From Ruminococcus flavefaciens (lineage in GTDB: Bacteria; Bacillota; Clostridia; Oscillospirales; Ruminococcaceae): 11,830 nucleotides of DNA. A model generated the notes under the pieces. That model ran no database searches. It was not told the DNA's origin and saw only the letters and a program-made list of their open reading frames with translations. The translations under genes and the position numbers were made by a program. Location: contig CADBQF010000074.1 in the NCBI GenBank assembly GCA_902796705.1, positions 1-11,830 on the forward strand, given 5' to 3'. Positions 1-7,343 of this stretch are shown here, in pieces (position 1 is the first letter of the stretch; each line of letters opens with the position of its first letter).

Positions 1-3000
1 ATCTATCTCGTCAAGTATGCAGAACGGTGACGGACGCAGTCTGAGTATGGCAAAATATATCGCTATTGCGATGAATGACTGTTCTCCACCCGAAAGTGAG
101 ATGAGATTCTTTATGACCTTTCCGGGCGGTGCGACGCTAATCTCTATGCCTGATTCAAGAACATTCTCCGGATCGGTCAGTATAAGTTCTGCCTTTCCTC
201 CGCCGAACAGATCAACGAAAATATTCTTGAAATTCTGGTTTATTATAGCAAAGCTCTCACGGAATATCCTGCACATCTCGTCTGTCAGGTCAGCGATTAT
301 CTTTTCAAGCTCTGCCTTTGACTTCTGCACGTCCGAGAGCTGTGCCGACATGAAAGTATACCTTTCGGAGACTTCCTTGTACTCTTCGATAGCACCGACG
401 TTTACGTTTCCGAGAGCTGATATCTTCTTTTTCAGTTCACGCAGTTCCCGCTGTGCTTCTTCCATATCATCAATCGTTTCAGCAAGAGCTATCGCCTCTG
501 AACGTGTCAGTTCATAAACTTCGAGGAGCTGATTTATGATGCTGTCAGAACTTGCGGAGACTGTCTCACGCTGGCTTTCGAGCCTTGTGATCTCGCTGGT
601 GCATTTTTCTCTTGCTTCGTTGAGTTCACGAAGTCCGAACTGTATCTCCTTGACGATGCGGCTGTACTCGTTGTGCATCTGCTGGCAGCGGTCGATATCC
701 TCTGTATAGCCTGCGGAGTTGTCGCTCAGAGAGCTGAGCTTTTTCCTTACGGCTTCGATATCATTTTTCTTTCCGGAGATCATATCCTCCTGACGGACTA
801 TCTCCTCCTTGTATCCTTTTATCGAATCATCAGCGGACTGTATGCTCTGTAGGAGCCTTTCTGTCTCGCTGTGCTGTGACTGGATATCCTTTTCAAGAGC
901 AAGGACTTTCAGCTTTGCCTGAGAGAGCTTTTCCGAAAGTTCAGCACGTCTCAGACGCAGTGCTTCTCTCGAAGACTGGCTCTCTGCGAGTTTTTCCTCT
1001 GCCTGAGTGATCTTCAATGTCAGCTCAGCCATTTCCTTTTCGGCAAGATCAATGACCGCCTTTGATGAATTTATCTTTTCGAGGGCATCTGCTGTGAGCT
1101 TTCCGGAATTCTCGGACTGAGCGTTCATCTGACCGATGAGCGATACAAGACCGGCTCTTTCAGCCTGAAGCCTTATCTTCTCTGTCTCACATTCTGCCGA
1201 ACCCTTTTTTGTATTTTCAAGGTCGATGCGGAGCTTTTCTGTCTCGGCACGGAGTTTCTCTGCTTTGGCACTGAGCTTTTCACGTTCCTCACCGAGCGAC
1301 TTCATTTCAGCTTCGAGCGTATCGATCTCATTTTTTCTTGTTATGACACCTGCCGACCGCTGTGCCGAACCTCCGGTGAATGAACCGCCGGAATTTATCA
1401 CCTGTCCGTCAAGTGTTACTATCCTGAACCTGTAGCCGTAACTCTTGGCTATAGCAGCAGCCGAATCTATGTCCTCTGCGATGACTGTCCTTCCGAGGAG
1501 CGAAGCCACGATGCCGCTGAATCTCGGCTCATATTTTACTATGCCCGATGCTACCGAGACAAATCCCGGAAAGCGGTCAAGTCCCTGCTCACGAAGTTCG
1601 TTTCCCCTTACGGAAGTTATAGGAAGAAATGTCGCACGTCCGGCATTCTGCTCCTTGAGGAAGCGGATACATCTTTTGGCGATATCTTCATTTTCAACGA
1701 TGATATTCTGCATCGCACCGCCGAGAGCTGTTTCAACAGCAAGTGCGTATTCCTTATCGACTCCGATATTCTGTGCGACTGTTCCGCATACTCCTGTGAG
1801 CCTTCCCTGACGTGAAGCTTTAAGAACCTGCTTTACGCTTCCGGCGAAACCCTCCATGGAATTTTCAAGGTCGGCAAGGATCTTTCTCCTCTGCTGCTTT
1901 TCACGGTAGGTATAGAGTACCTTTTCGAGTTCGGTCTTTGTCTGCTCGAAGCTTTCCTTTCTCGAACCGTAGAGTCTTTCAAATCCGGAGAGCCTGTTTC
2001 TGAGCTGGACTGTATTCTCCTCGTTTTCAGCGAGTTTTCTGTCACATTCTTCGAGCTGTCCGTTATGCTCCGCCATAGTTTTTTCAAAGCTTATGCTCGT
2101 CTGGCTGAGTTCTTCGAGGCGTTTCTTTTCTTCTTCGAGCTGTTCTTCGGCAGAGGCACATTTCATGCGAAGCTCGCTCTGTCTGATATAGAGAGCGTTT
2201 ATCTCGCCGCCCGTCTTATCGACATGGCTTCCGAGTTCGGAGCTGTCTCTTTCTGCCTGCTCAAAAAGTTCACTTATCCCTGCGGCTTCTTTTTCAGATG
2301 AAACTTTTTCAGCTTCGAGTGAAGCTGTCTTCTTCTCCGAAGCATTTATAAGAACGCCGAGTTCTTTCTTTTTTTCATCGCACGCTGAGATGCTGACTTT
2401 TGCAGAGTTGACAGCGGCTTCACAGTGCTGTATATCATTTTCAAGAACGGCTATCTGTGATTTCATATCAGATGCAGACTGTTCCTCTTCGAGCATTTTC
2501 TGGCGGAGCTGCTCCATACGGACAGTACATTCCTGCATCTTTCTGTAGCTCTCATCGAGCCGCTGTTCCTGAGAATTTATATCATTGTCGGTATTTTCGT
2601 ATTCGTTCTTTGCAACGAGTATCTTTGCATCGACAGCTTCGATCTTTTTCCTGAATTCATCGAGCCTGCTAACCCATACGGATATTTCGAGCTTCTTTTT
2701 CTCCTCAGCGAGCTTTATGAACTTTTCGGCTTTCTGGGACTGTATCCTCAGCGGTTCAACACGCCCTTCCAGTTCAGACAGGATATCGTTCAGGCGGAGG
2801 ATATTCTCCTGTGCGGAGGAGAGCTTTCTCTCTGCTTCGAGCTTTTTATAGCGGAACTTCGAGATGCCTGCGGCTTCCTCGAATATATCACGTCTTTCGC
2901 TGCTCTTCGCACCGACTATCTCTGCTATCCTGCCCTGTCCGATTATGGAATATCCGTCACGTCCGAGGCCGGTATCCATGAAGAGTTCGTTTATATCTTT

Positions 3001-3363
3001 CAGACGCACCTGTCTGCCGTTGATGAGATATTCGCTCTCACCGCTGCGGTAGAGCTTTCTGGTGACTGAAACTTCGTCCTCCATATCAGAGAGCGTGCGG
3101 TCAGAATTATCTATATTCAGTGTTACAGCGGCAAATCCCATTGGCTTTCTCGCACTCGAACCGGAGAATATGACATCTTCCATTTTATTGCCACGAAGCG
3201 TCTTTGTTGACTGCTCTCCAAGCACCCAGCGGACTGAATCACCGATATTGCTCTTTCCGCTGCCGTTCGGCCCGACAACCGCTGTAAGACCTTTATCAAA
3301 GGTAAGGCTTATCCTGTCCGGGAAGGACTTGAAGCCCTGTATTTCCAATGATTTAAGATACAT
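1..3363 (-). CDS. smc: Chromosome partition/condensin protein SMC (C-terminus beyond window)
   Basis: SMC is the core ATPase of the bacterial condensin complex (with ScpA and ScpB). It forms a long coiled-coil dimer that organises and helps segregate the chromosome. The frame is open from the ATG at 3363 to base 1, giving 1121 residues with no stop; the family is usually near 1180-1190, so about 60-70 residues are missing off the left edge. The N-terminal head has the Walker A motif GPNGSGKS at residues 31-38. A first coiled coil covers roughly 165-505, the Gly-rich hinge about 522-665 (ending near SGGSFTGGS), and a second coiled coil about 690-1030. The ABC signature LSGGEQ is at 1090-1095 and Walker B FCILDEID at 1114-1121, exactly where the window ends. 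The ATG lies 4 bases past the stop of the upstream radical SAM gene, with only a weak GGTG ribosome site in that gene's last codons, which suggests coupling. The identification is secure; scpA and scpB are not in the window. Confidence 0.98.
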   Translation of the reverse strand, partial: MYLKSLEIQGFKSFPDRISLTFDKGLTAVVGPNGSGKSNIGDSVRWVLGEQSTKTLRGNKMEDVIFSGSSARKPMGFAAVTLNIDNSDRTLSDMEDEVSVTRKLYRSGESEYLINGRQVRLKDINELFMDTGLGRDGYSIIGQGRIAEIVGAKSSERRDIFEEAAGISKFRYKKLEAERKLSSAQENILRLNDILSELEGRVEPLRIQSQKAEKFIKLAEEKKKLEISVWVSRLDEFRKKIEAVDAKILVAKNEYENTDNDINSQEQRLDESYRKMQECTVRMEQLRQKMLEEEQSASDMKSQIAVLENDIQHCEAAVNSAKVSISACDEKKKELGVLINASEKKTASLEAEKVSSEKEAAGISELFEQAERDSSELGSHVDKTGGEINALYIRQSELRMKCASAEEQLEEEKKRLEELSQTSISFEKTMAEHNGQLEECDRKLAENEENTVQLRNRLSGFERLYGSRKESFEQTKTELEKVLYTYREKQQRRKILADLENSMEGFAGSVKQVLKASRQGRLTGVCGTVAQNIGVDKEYALAVETALGGAMQNIIVENEDIAKRCIRFLKEQNAGRATFLPITSVRGNELREQGLDRFPGFVSVASGIVKYEPRFSGIVASLLGRTVIAEDIDSAAAIAKSYGYRFRIVTLDGQVINSGGSFTGGSAQRSAGVITRKNEIDTLEAEMKSLGEEREKLSAKAEKLRAETEKLRIDLENTKKGSAECETEKIRLQAERAGLVSLIGQMNAQSENSGKLTADALEKINSSKAVIDLAEKEMAELTLKITQAEEKLAESQSSREALRLRRAELSEKLSQAKLKVLALEKDIQSQHSETERLLQSIQSADDSIKGYKEEIVRQEDMISGKKNDIEAVRKKLSSLSDNSAGYTEDIDRCQQMHNEYSRIVKEIQFGLRELNEAREKCTSEITRLESQRETVSASSDSIINQLLEVYELTRSEAIALAETIDDMEEAQRELRELKKKISALGNVNVGAIEEYKEVSERYTFMSAQLSDVQKSKAELEKIIADLTDEMCRIFRESFAIINQNFKNIFVDLFGGGKAELILTDPENVLESGIEISVAPPGKVIKNLISLSGGEQSFIAIAIYFAILRLRPSPFCILDEID

Positions 3364-3367
3364 TCAT

Positions 3368-4357
3368 TCACCGCCGTTCAATGATCCTGATACTTTCTTC
3401 CTGTCCCTCACATGGGAGTATGACAAGTTCTTTTCCCTTATCCGAAAAATAAGATATATTGCATTTCTTATGTCCCATAGCCTGACTTAGCCTTCTTGCC
3501 GGGACTGATACTTTCGCATATTTGTACTCTTTGAGGATATTCCTGAACATTCTCAGATATATCCTTCCCTCACACAGTTCACGGAATGCCGGGTGATAGA
3601 ATCCTCCGAGCATATTCTCCTCCACGAATTCCGATGCGTGAAGACCTGCCTTTATGACTCTTATCCCGTTGTGTGCAGCTCTCTCCATAAACACAGAGCA
3701 GAGTTCGACTGCCTCATCAAAGCTGAACGGAACAAATTCTCCGCTCTCGTACAGTTCTCCGAGGCGAGTGCCTTTAAGGATAACGACCGGATATATCCTG
3801 AGCGTATCAGGGTGCAGCTTTGCTATCCTGCCGTATGTCATCTCCTCTGACATTACCGTGCTTTTGTAAAGTCCTATCATCATTTGCAGGCCGAGTTCAA
3901 AGCCGTATTCTTTTATAAGATGTGAAGCTTCCTCCACATCGCCTGCCGTATGGCCTCTCTCATTAGCTGCAAGGACTTCGTCGTCCATAGACTGAGCTCC
4001 GAGTTCTATCGCCGTGACTCCGTATCTTTTCAGGATACCGAGCACCTGCCTGTTTATGCAGTCCGGACGAGTCGAAACACGTATCCCTCTGAACTTTCCC
4101 TCACCTACGAACTCATACGCAGCTTCAAGGAGTTCTGTCATGTACTTTTCCGGTATAGCCGTGAAGCTCCCGCCGAAAAAGGCTATCTCAGCATTTTCCG
4201 GAGACTTTACCTCCGCAAGTGCCTTTGAACATATCTCCCTGACATCGCTGCCGTGCGGAATGCTTTCTGCTCCGCTTATCGTATTCTGATCGCAGAAGCT
4301 GCATCTGTGAGGACAGCCTATATGCGGCACGAATATCGAAATATTAGAGTGTTTCAT
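3368..4357 (-). CDS. Elp3-like radical SAM protein, no acetyltransferase domain
   Basis: This is a 329-residue radical S-adenosylmethionine protein. It carries the cluster-binding motif CPHRCSFC (CX3CX2C; Cys15, Cys19, Cys22), which should hold a [4Fe-4S] cluster. Further motifs are FFGGSFT at 60-66, STRPD at 95-99 and ELGAQS at 118-123, which resemble the radical SAM half of Elp3, the catalytic subunit of Elongator that modifies wobble uridines in tRNA. Elp3 proper is about 550 residues with a C-terminal GNAT acetyltransferase domain; none is visible here. The short form between rnc and smc is common in Clostridia and often named as an Elp3 homologue, but its substrate is not settled as far as I know. 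The ATG at 4357 was chosen because it leads straight into the conserved region and has GGAG 10 bases upstream; a start at 4402 would add 15 unconvincing residues inside rnc. It overlaps the end of rnc by 14 bases. A tRNA-related role is a guess from family resemblance. Confidence 0.88.
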   Translation of the reverse strand: MKHSNISIFVPHIGCPHRCSFCDQNTISGAESIPHGSDVREICSKALAEVKSPENAEIAFFGGSFTAIPEKYMTELLEAAYEFVGEGKFRGIRVSTRPDCINRQVLGILKRYGVTAIELGAQSMDDEVLAANERGHTAGDVEEASHLIKEYGFELGLQMMIGLYKSTVMSEEMTYGRIAKLHPDTLRIYPVVILKGTRLGELYESGEFVPFSFDEAVELCSVFMERAAHNGIRVIKAGLHASEFVEENMLGGFYHPAFRELCEGRIYLRMFRNILKEYKYAKVSVPARRLSQAMGHKKCNISYFSDKGKELVILPCEGQEESIRIIERR

Positions 4358-5033
4358 ATCCCATAAGCTCCAGAGCTTCCTTGGCAGCAAGCTGCTCGGC
4401 ATCTTTCTTGCTCCTGCCCTTGCCTTTTCCTATCACCTGAGAATTGAGGCAGACTTCAACGACGAAACGCTTGTTATGGTCAGGGCCTTCCTCTCCGATA
4501 AGGACGTACTCAACTTTTTCCTCCGGGTTCTTCTGGACGACTTCCTGGAGAACTGTCTTGAAATCGCTGAATACAGGTCTTTTTTTACGGACTATATCAT
4601 TCGGCATGAAGCGGAGGATATGTTTTGCAGCATTTTCGATGCCGCCGTCAAGGTAGATAGCTGCGATGACTGCTTCAAAAGCGTCTGCAAGTATCGAGGG
4701 GCGTTCTCTGCCGCCTGTATTCTCCTCACCCTTTCCGAGAAGAAGGAATTCTCCAAGTCCGATCTTCTGTGCAAAAATATGAAGCGACTTTTCACATACA
4801 AGAGAAGCTCTCATTTTAGTAAGCTCCCCTTCCGGTACGTTCAGATTCTTGTACAGAAAATCGGACACGACGATAGACAGCACGCTGTCGCCCAGAAACT
4901 CAAGTCTCTCATTGCTGCCTCCGTGCTGTCTTTTTTCGTTGGCATATGATGAATGAGAAAGTGCCTGATGAATGAGATCCTTGTTTTTGAATGTATAGTT
5001 GATCCTTTTTTCAAGTTCTTCGATATTTTCCAT
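4344..5033 (-). CDS. rnc: Ribonuclease III
   Basis: Ribonuclease III cuts double-stranded RNA in a magnesium-dependent reaction and processes precursor rRNA and some mRNAs. The 229-residue product has the usual length and two domains. The catalytic domain carries NERLEFLGDSVL at 41-52 and the second acidic patch ILADAFEAV at 114-122. Counting by eye, Glu42, Glu45, Asp49, Glu70, Asp117 and Glu120 match the acidic residues expected at the metal site. A double-stranded RNA-binding domain follows at about 157-225, ending in the typical GKGKGRSKKDAEQLAAKEAL stretch. Two ATGs, at 5039 and 5033, are in frame. The one at 5033 was chosen because AAGGAG lies 8 bases before it but only 2 bases before the other. 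The upstream plsX stop falls between the two ATGs, so translation is probably coupled to plsX. The 3' end overlaps the radical SAM gene by 14 bases. Confidence 0.97.
   Translation of the reverse strand: MENIEELEKRINYTFKNKDLIHQALSHSSYANEKRQHGGSNERLEFLGDSVLSIVVSDFLYKNLNVPEGELTKMRASLVCEKSLHIFAQKIGLGEFLLLGKGEENTGGRERPSILADAFEAVIAAIYLDGGIENAAKHILRFMPNDIVRKKRPVFSDFKTVLQEVVQKNPEEKVEYVLIGEEGPDHNKRFVVEVCLNSQVIGKGKGRSKKDAEQLAAKEALELMGYETL
4368..4371 (-). promoter_or_regulatory. Ribosome binding site for the radical SAM gene
   Basis: GGAG in the last codons of rnc lies 10 bases before the ATG at 4357 and supports that start over the in-frame ATG at 4402. Confidence 0.55.
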
Positions 5034-5035
5034 TA

Positions 5036-6031
5036 TCATTGCTCCTTAGGGATACGGCTCGCATAGTTTTCTATAACGCCGGTGACATTTTCTCTTGCAA
5101 ACTTTTCAGCCTGTCTTACCGCATTGAAAAATGCAGTTCCGTCGGAACTTCCGTGAGCCTTTATTACCGGCTTTCTCACGCCGAGAAGTGCAGAACCTCC
5201 GACTTCCTTGTAGTCCATCTGCTTGCGGAATTTCTTGATCTTTCCGAGAGAGAACAATGCACCGATCTTGCCTGTGCCTGAGAATATCCACCTGACTTTC
5301 TTCGAGAAGAAGCTTCCCATTCCCTCATAGAGTTTGAGAGCTATATTTCCGGTGAATCCGTCTGTAACGACTACCTGACATTCACCTTTCGGGAGGTCTC
5401 TTGCCTCGATATTTCCGATGAAGTTGAGTCCTGATGCCTTGAGGAGCGGATAGGCCTGGAGTTCAAGCTCACGTCCCTTTGTCTCCTCTGCACCGATGTT
5501 GAGAAGTCCGACTCTCGGCTTCTTTATGCCCATGACTTTTTCCATGTATGCACTTCCCATAGCAGCAAACTGCACGAGCATCTCCGGGCGGCATTCTGTA
5601 TTTGCACCGGCATCGAGAAGAATGAAGCTTCCCTTGTCAGCCGGAAGTACCGGTGACGGAGCTATTCGCTTTATTCCCTTTATCCTCTTTACAATGAACG
5701 AAGCACCCATTACCAATGCACCTGTACTTCCTGCTGAAACGAAAGCATCGCCTGCACCCTCGGAGAGTAACCTCAGTCCGACTGCCATAGAGGTATTCTT
5801 TCCTGATTTGATTATCTCCTTCGGTTCTTCATGTATATCAAAAACTTCATCTGTATGTTCGATAGTCATATTGTTAAGGCTTATACCGTTGGAAGCGGCA
5901 CATTCCTTTATCTTTGAACTGCTTCCGGTGAGGATTATCTTCACGCCGAGTTCCTTTACGGCTCTTTCGCAGCCCTTGAGAACTTCGAGCGGAGCATTGT
6001 CTCCTCCGAAAGCATCAACGATTATTCTCAT
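5036..6031 (-). CDS. plsX: Phosphate acyltransferase PlsX
   Basis: PlsX is a peripheral membrane enzyme that turns acyl-ACP and phosphate into acyl-phosphate, the acyl donor used by PlsY to acylate glycerol-3-phosphate in phospholipid synthesis. The 331-residue product has the normal length for the family. It opens with MRIIVDAFGGDNAP, matching the near-universal VDAMGGDxAP start with Phe in place of Met, and contains FVSAGSTGALV, LDAGANTECRP and VVTDGFTGNIALK, all typical. The ATG at 6031 gives the expected N-terminus and overlaps the end of trmFO by 17 bases. The only good ribosome site (AAGGAG) is 16 bases away from it but 10 bases from an in-frame TTG at 6037, which would add two residues. 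In many Firmicutes plsX is followed by fabD, fabG and acpP or by acpP alone; here rnc follows at once. Confidence 0.97.
   Translation of the reverse strand: MRIIVDAFGGDNAPLEVLKGCERAVKELGVKIILTGSSSKIKECAASNGISLNNMTIEHTDEVFDIHEEPKEIIKSGKNTSMAVGLRLLSEGAGDAFVSAGSTGALVMGASFIVKRIKGIKRIAPSPVLPADKGSFILLDAGANTECRPEMLVQFAAMGSAYMEKVMGIKKPRVGLLNIGAEETKGRELELQAYPLLKASGLNFIGNIEARDLPKGECQVVVTDGFTGNIALKLYEGMGSFFSKKVRWIFSGTGKIGALFSLGKIKKFRKQMDYKEVGGSALLGVRKPVIKAHGSSDGTAFFNAVRQAEKFARENVTGVIENYASRIPKEQ
5042..5047 (-). promoter_or_regulatory. rnc ribosome binding site deciding between two ATGs
   Basis: AAGGAG on the minus strand is 8 bases before the ATG at 5033 and 2 bases before the ATG at 5039. Normal spacing favours 5033 as the start of ribonuclease III. 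The motif lies inside the last codons of plsX. Confidence 0.75.
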
Positions 6032-7343
6032 AGCCAATACGTTCCATCTCCTTTTTAAGTGACTCGACTGCTCTTGCAGCATAAGCCCCGTATTTTTCTT
6101 TCTTGTCCTTTATCCTCACTCCGATATCGGGGAGGATACCCATATTAGCACCCATTGGCTGGAATTTTCCGCTGTTGTAGGGATCGCTTATATATCTGCA
6201 TAATGCACCAGTCATCGTATCAGCCGGAAGAACGAGCGGTTCAAGACCTTTCAGTCTCCTTGCCGCTGATATGCCTGCGATGAGTCCGCCTGCTGCTGAT
6301 TCCATATACCCTTCCGTACCGGTTATCTGACCGGCGAAATAGATATCGGGATCTTTTTTCAGTGAAAAATCAGCATTTAGCAGCTCCGGGCTGTTTATGA
6401 AAGTATTTCTGTGCATCACGCCGAATCTCATGAACTCTGCATCTGCAAGGCCGGGTATCATTGAAAATACTCTTTTCTGCTCACCGAATTTAAGATTCGT
6501 CTGGAATCCCACCAGATTGAAAAGACTTCCCTCACGGTTCTCACGTCGGAGCTGAACGACTGCATACGGCCTTCTGCCCGTTGCCGGATCAGTTATACCG
6601 ACAGGCTTCATCGGGCCGAATCTCATAGTATCCACTCCCCTTGAAGCAAGGACTTCTATCGGCATACAGCCTTCATAAACACTGAACGGATGTGTTTCAA
6701 AATCTTTGAGTTCGGTCCTCTCCGCAGATATCAGAGCTTCATAGAATGCAAGGTATTCTTCCTTGTTCATGGGGCAGTTGATATAATCAGCATCTCCCCT
6801 GTCATATCTTGACGCAAAGAAAACTCTGTCCGTATCAAGGCTCTCATAAGTCACGATAGGAGCGGCTGCATCATAGAAACTAAGTCCCTCTCCGCAAAGC
6901 TCATGTATACGCTCTGCCATAGCACCGCCCGTAAGCGGGCCTGTGGCGATGATCGTCATGCCTTCCGGCAGCTCTGTTACTTCTCCGGGGATAACTTCTA
7001 TCAGCGGATGCGATGATATCTTTTCGGTCACGCTGTCGGAGAATTTTTCCCTGTCAACAGCCAATGCACCGCCTGCTTCAACGGAATTTTCCTTTGCACA
7101 CGGAACAGTGAGCGAACCGAGCATCTCCATTTCATATTTGAGCAGACCGGCTGCCGACTCGATACGTGCTGCTTTGAGAGAATTAGAGCATACAAGCTCT
7201 GCGAATCCCTTGTATTTATGTGCCGGAGAATACTTCTCAGGCTTCATCTCGTAAAGCTTTACATTTATGCCCTCGCAGGCGAGCTTCCATGCAGCTTCAC
7301 AGCCTGCGAGACCTGCACCGATCACGTTGACTGTACCGATCAT
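6015..7343 (-). CDS. trmFO: tRNA (uracil-54-C5)-methyltransferase, folate- and FAD-dependent
   Basis: TrmFO makes 5-methyluridine (ribothymidine) at position 54 in the T-loop of tRNA, using methylenetetrahydrofolate as carbon donor and FAD as reductant instead of S-adenosylmethionine. The 442-residue product begins with a dinucleotide-binding fold, VIGAGLAGCEAA, at 7-18. Cys52 in ELVCSNSLK and Cys226 in YEGCMPIEVLASRG match the two cysteines that matter for catalysis in the Bacillus subtilis enzyme (C53 and C226). A second FAD-contacting stretch, YFAGQITGTEGYMESAAGG, is near the C-terminus. The ATG at 7343 overlaps the topA stop in an ATGA arrangement; a weak GAGAG lies about 8 bases upstream inside topA, so translation is probably coupled. 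The topA-trmFO neighbourhood is the one known from B. subtilis and supports the call. Confidence 0.97.
   Translation of the reverse strand: MIGTVNVIGAGLAGCEAAWKLACEGINVKLYEMKPEKYSPAHKYKGFAELVCSNSLKAARIESAAGLLKYEMEMLGSLTVPCAKENSVEAGGALAVDREKFSDSVTEKISSHPLIEVIPGEVTELPEGMTIIATGPLTGGAMAERIHELCGEGLSFYDAAAPIVTYESLDTDRVFFASRYDRGDADYINCPMNKEEYLAFYEALISAERTELKDFETHPFSVYEGCMPIEVLASRGVDTMRFGPMKPVGITDPATGRRPYAVVQLRRENREGSLFNLVGFQTNLKFGEQKRVFSMIPGLADAEFMRFGVMHRNTFINSPELLNADFSLKKDPDIYFAGQITGTEGYMESAAGGLIAGISAARRLKGLEPLVLPADTMTGALCRYISDPYNSGKFQPMGANMGILPDIGVRIKDKKEKYGAYAARAVESLKKEMERIGYENNR
6048..6053 (-). promoter_or_regulatory. Possible plsX ribosome binding site within the trmFO 3' end
   Basis: AAGGAG on the minus strand sits in the last codons of trmFO. 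It is 16 bases from the plsX ATG (6031), which is too far for ideal use, but 10 bases from an in-frame TTG at 6037. Either plsX starts at TTG, or the ATG is reached through coupling with trmFO termination. The match could also be chance, since it encodes Lys-Glu of trmFO. Confidence 0.4.

Noticed and set aside
700..2900. The repetitive Glu/Lys/Leu-rich coding stretch as a DNA repeat region or frameshifted gene.
   Set aside because: It is the SMC coiled coil; the frame stays open without interruption from 3363 to base 1 and the hinge lies between the two coils as expected.
4476..4949. A 157-codon plus-strand frame opposite rnc, and other plus-strand frames at 8595-8984 and 9382-9822.
   Set aside because: They are antisense to rnc, topA and dprA, with no ribosome site or protein family resemblance; they are shadows of the real genes.
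5496..6062. A 188-codon open frame on the plus strand opposite plsX, and a similar 166-codon one at 17-517 opposite smc.
   Set aside because: They lie wholly antisense to clear conserved genes, the translations are Ser/Phe-rich without recognisable motifs, and such frames arise from the codon bias of the opposite strand.
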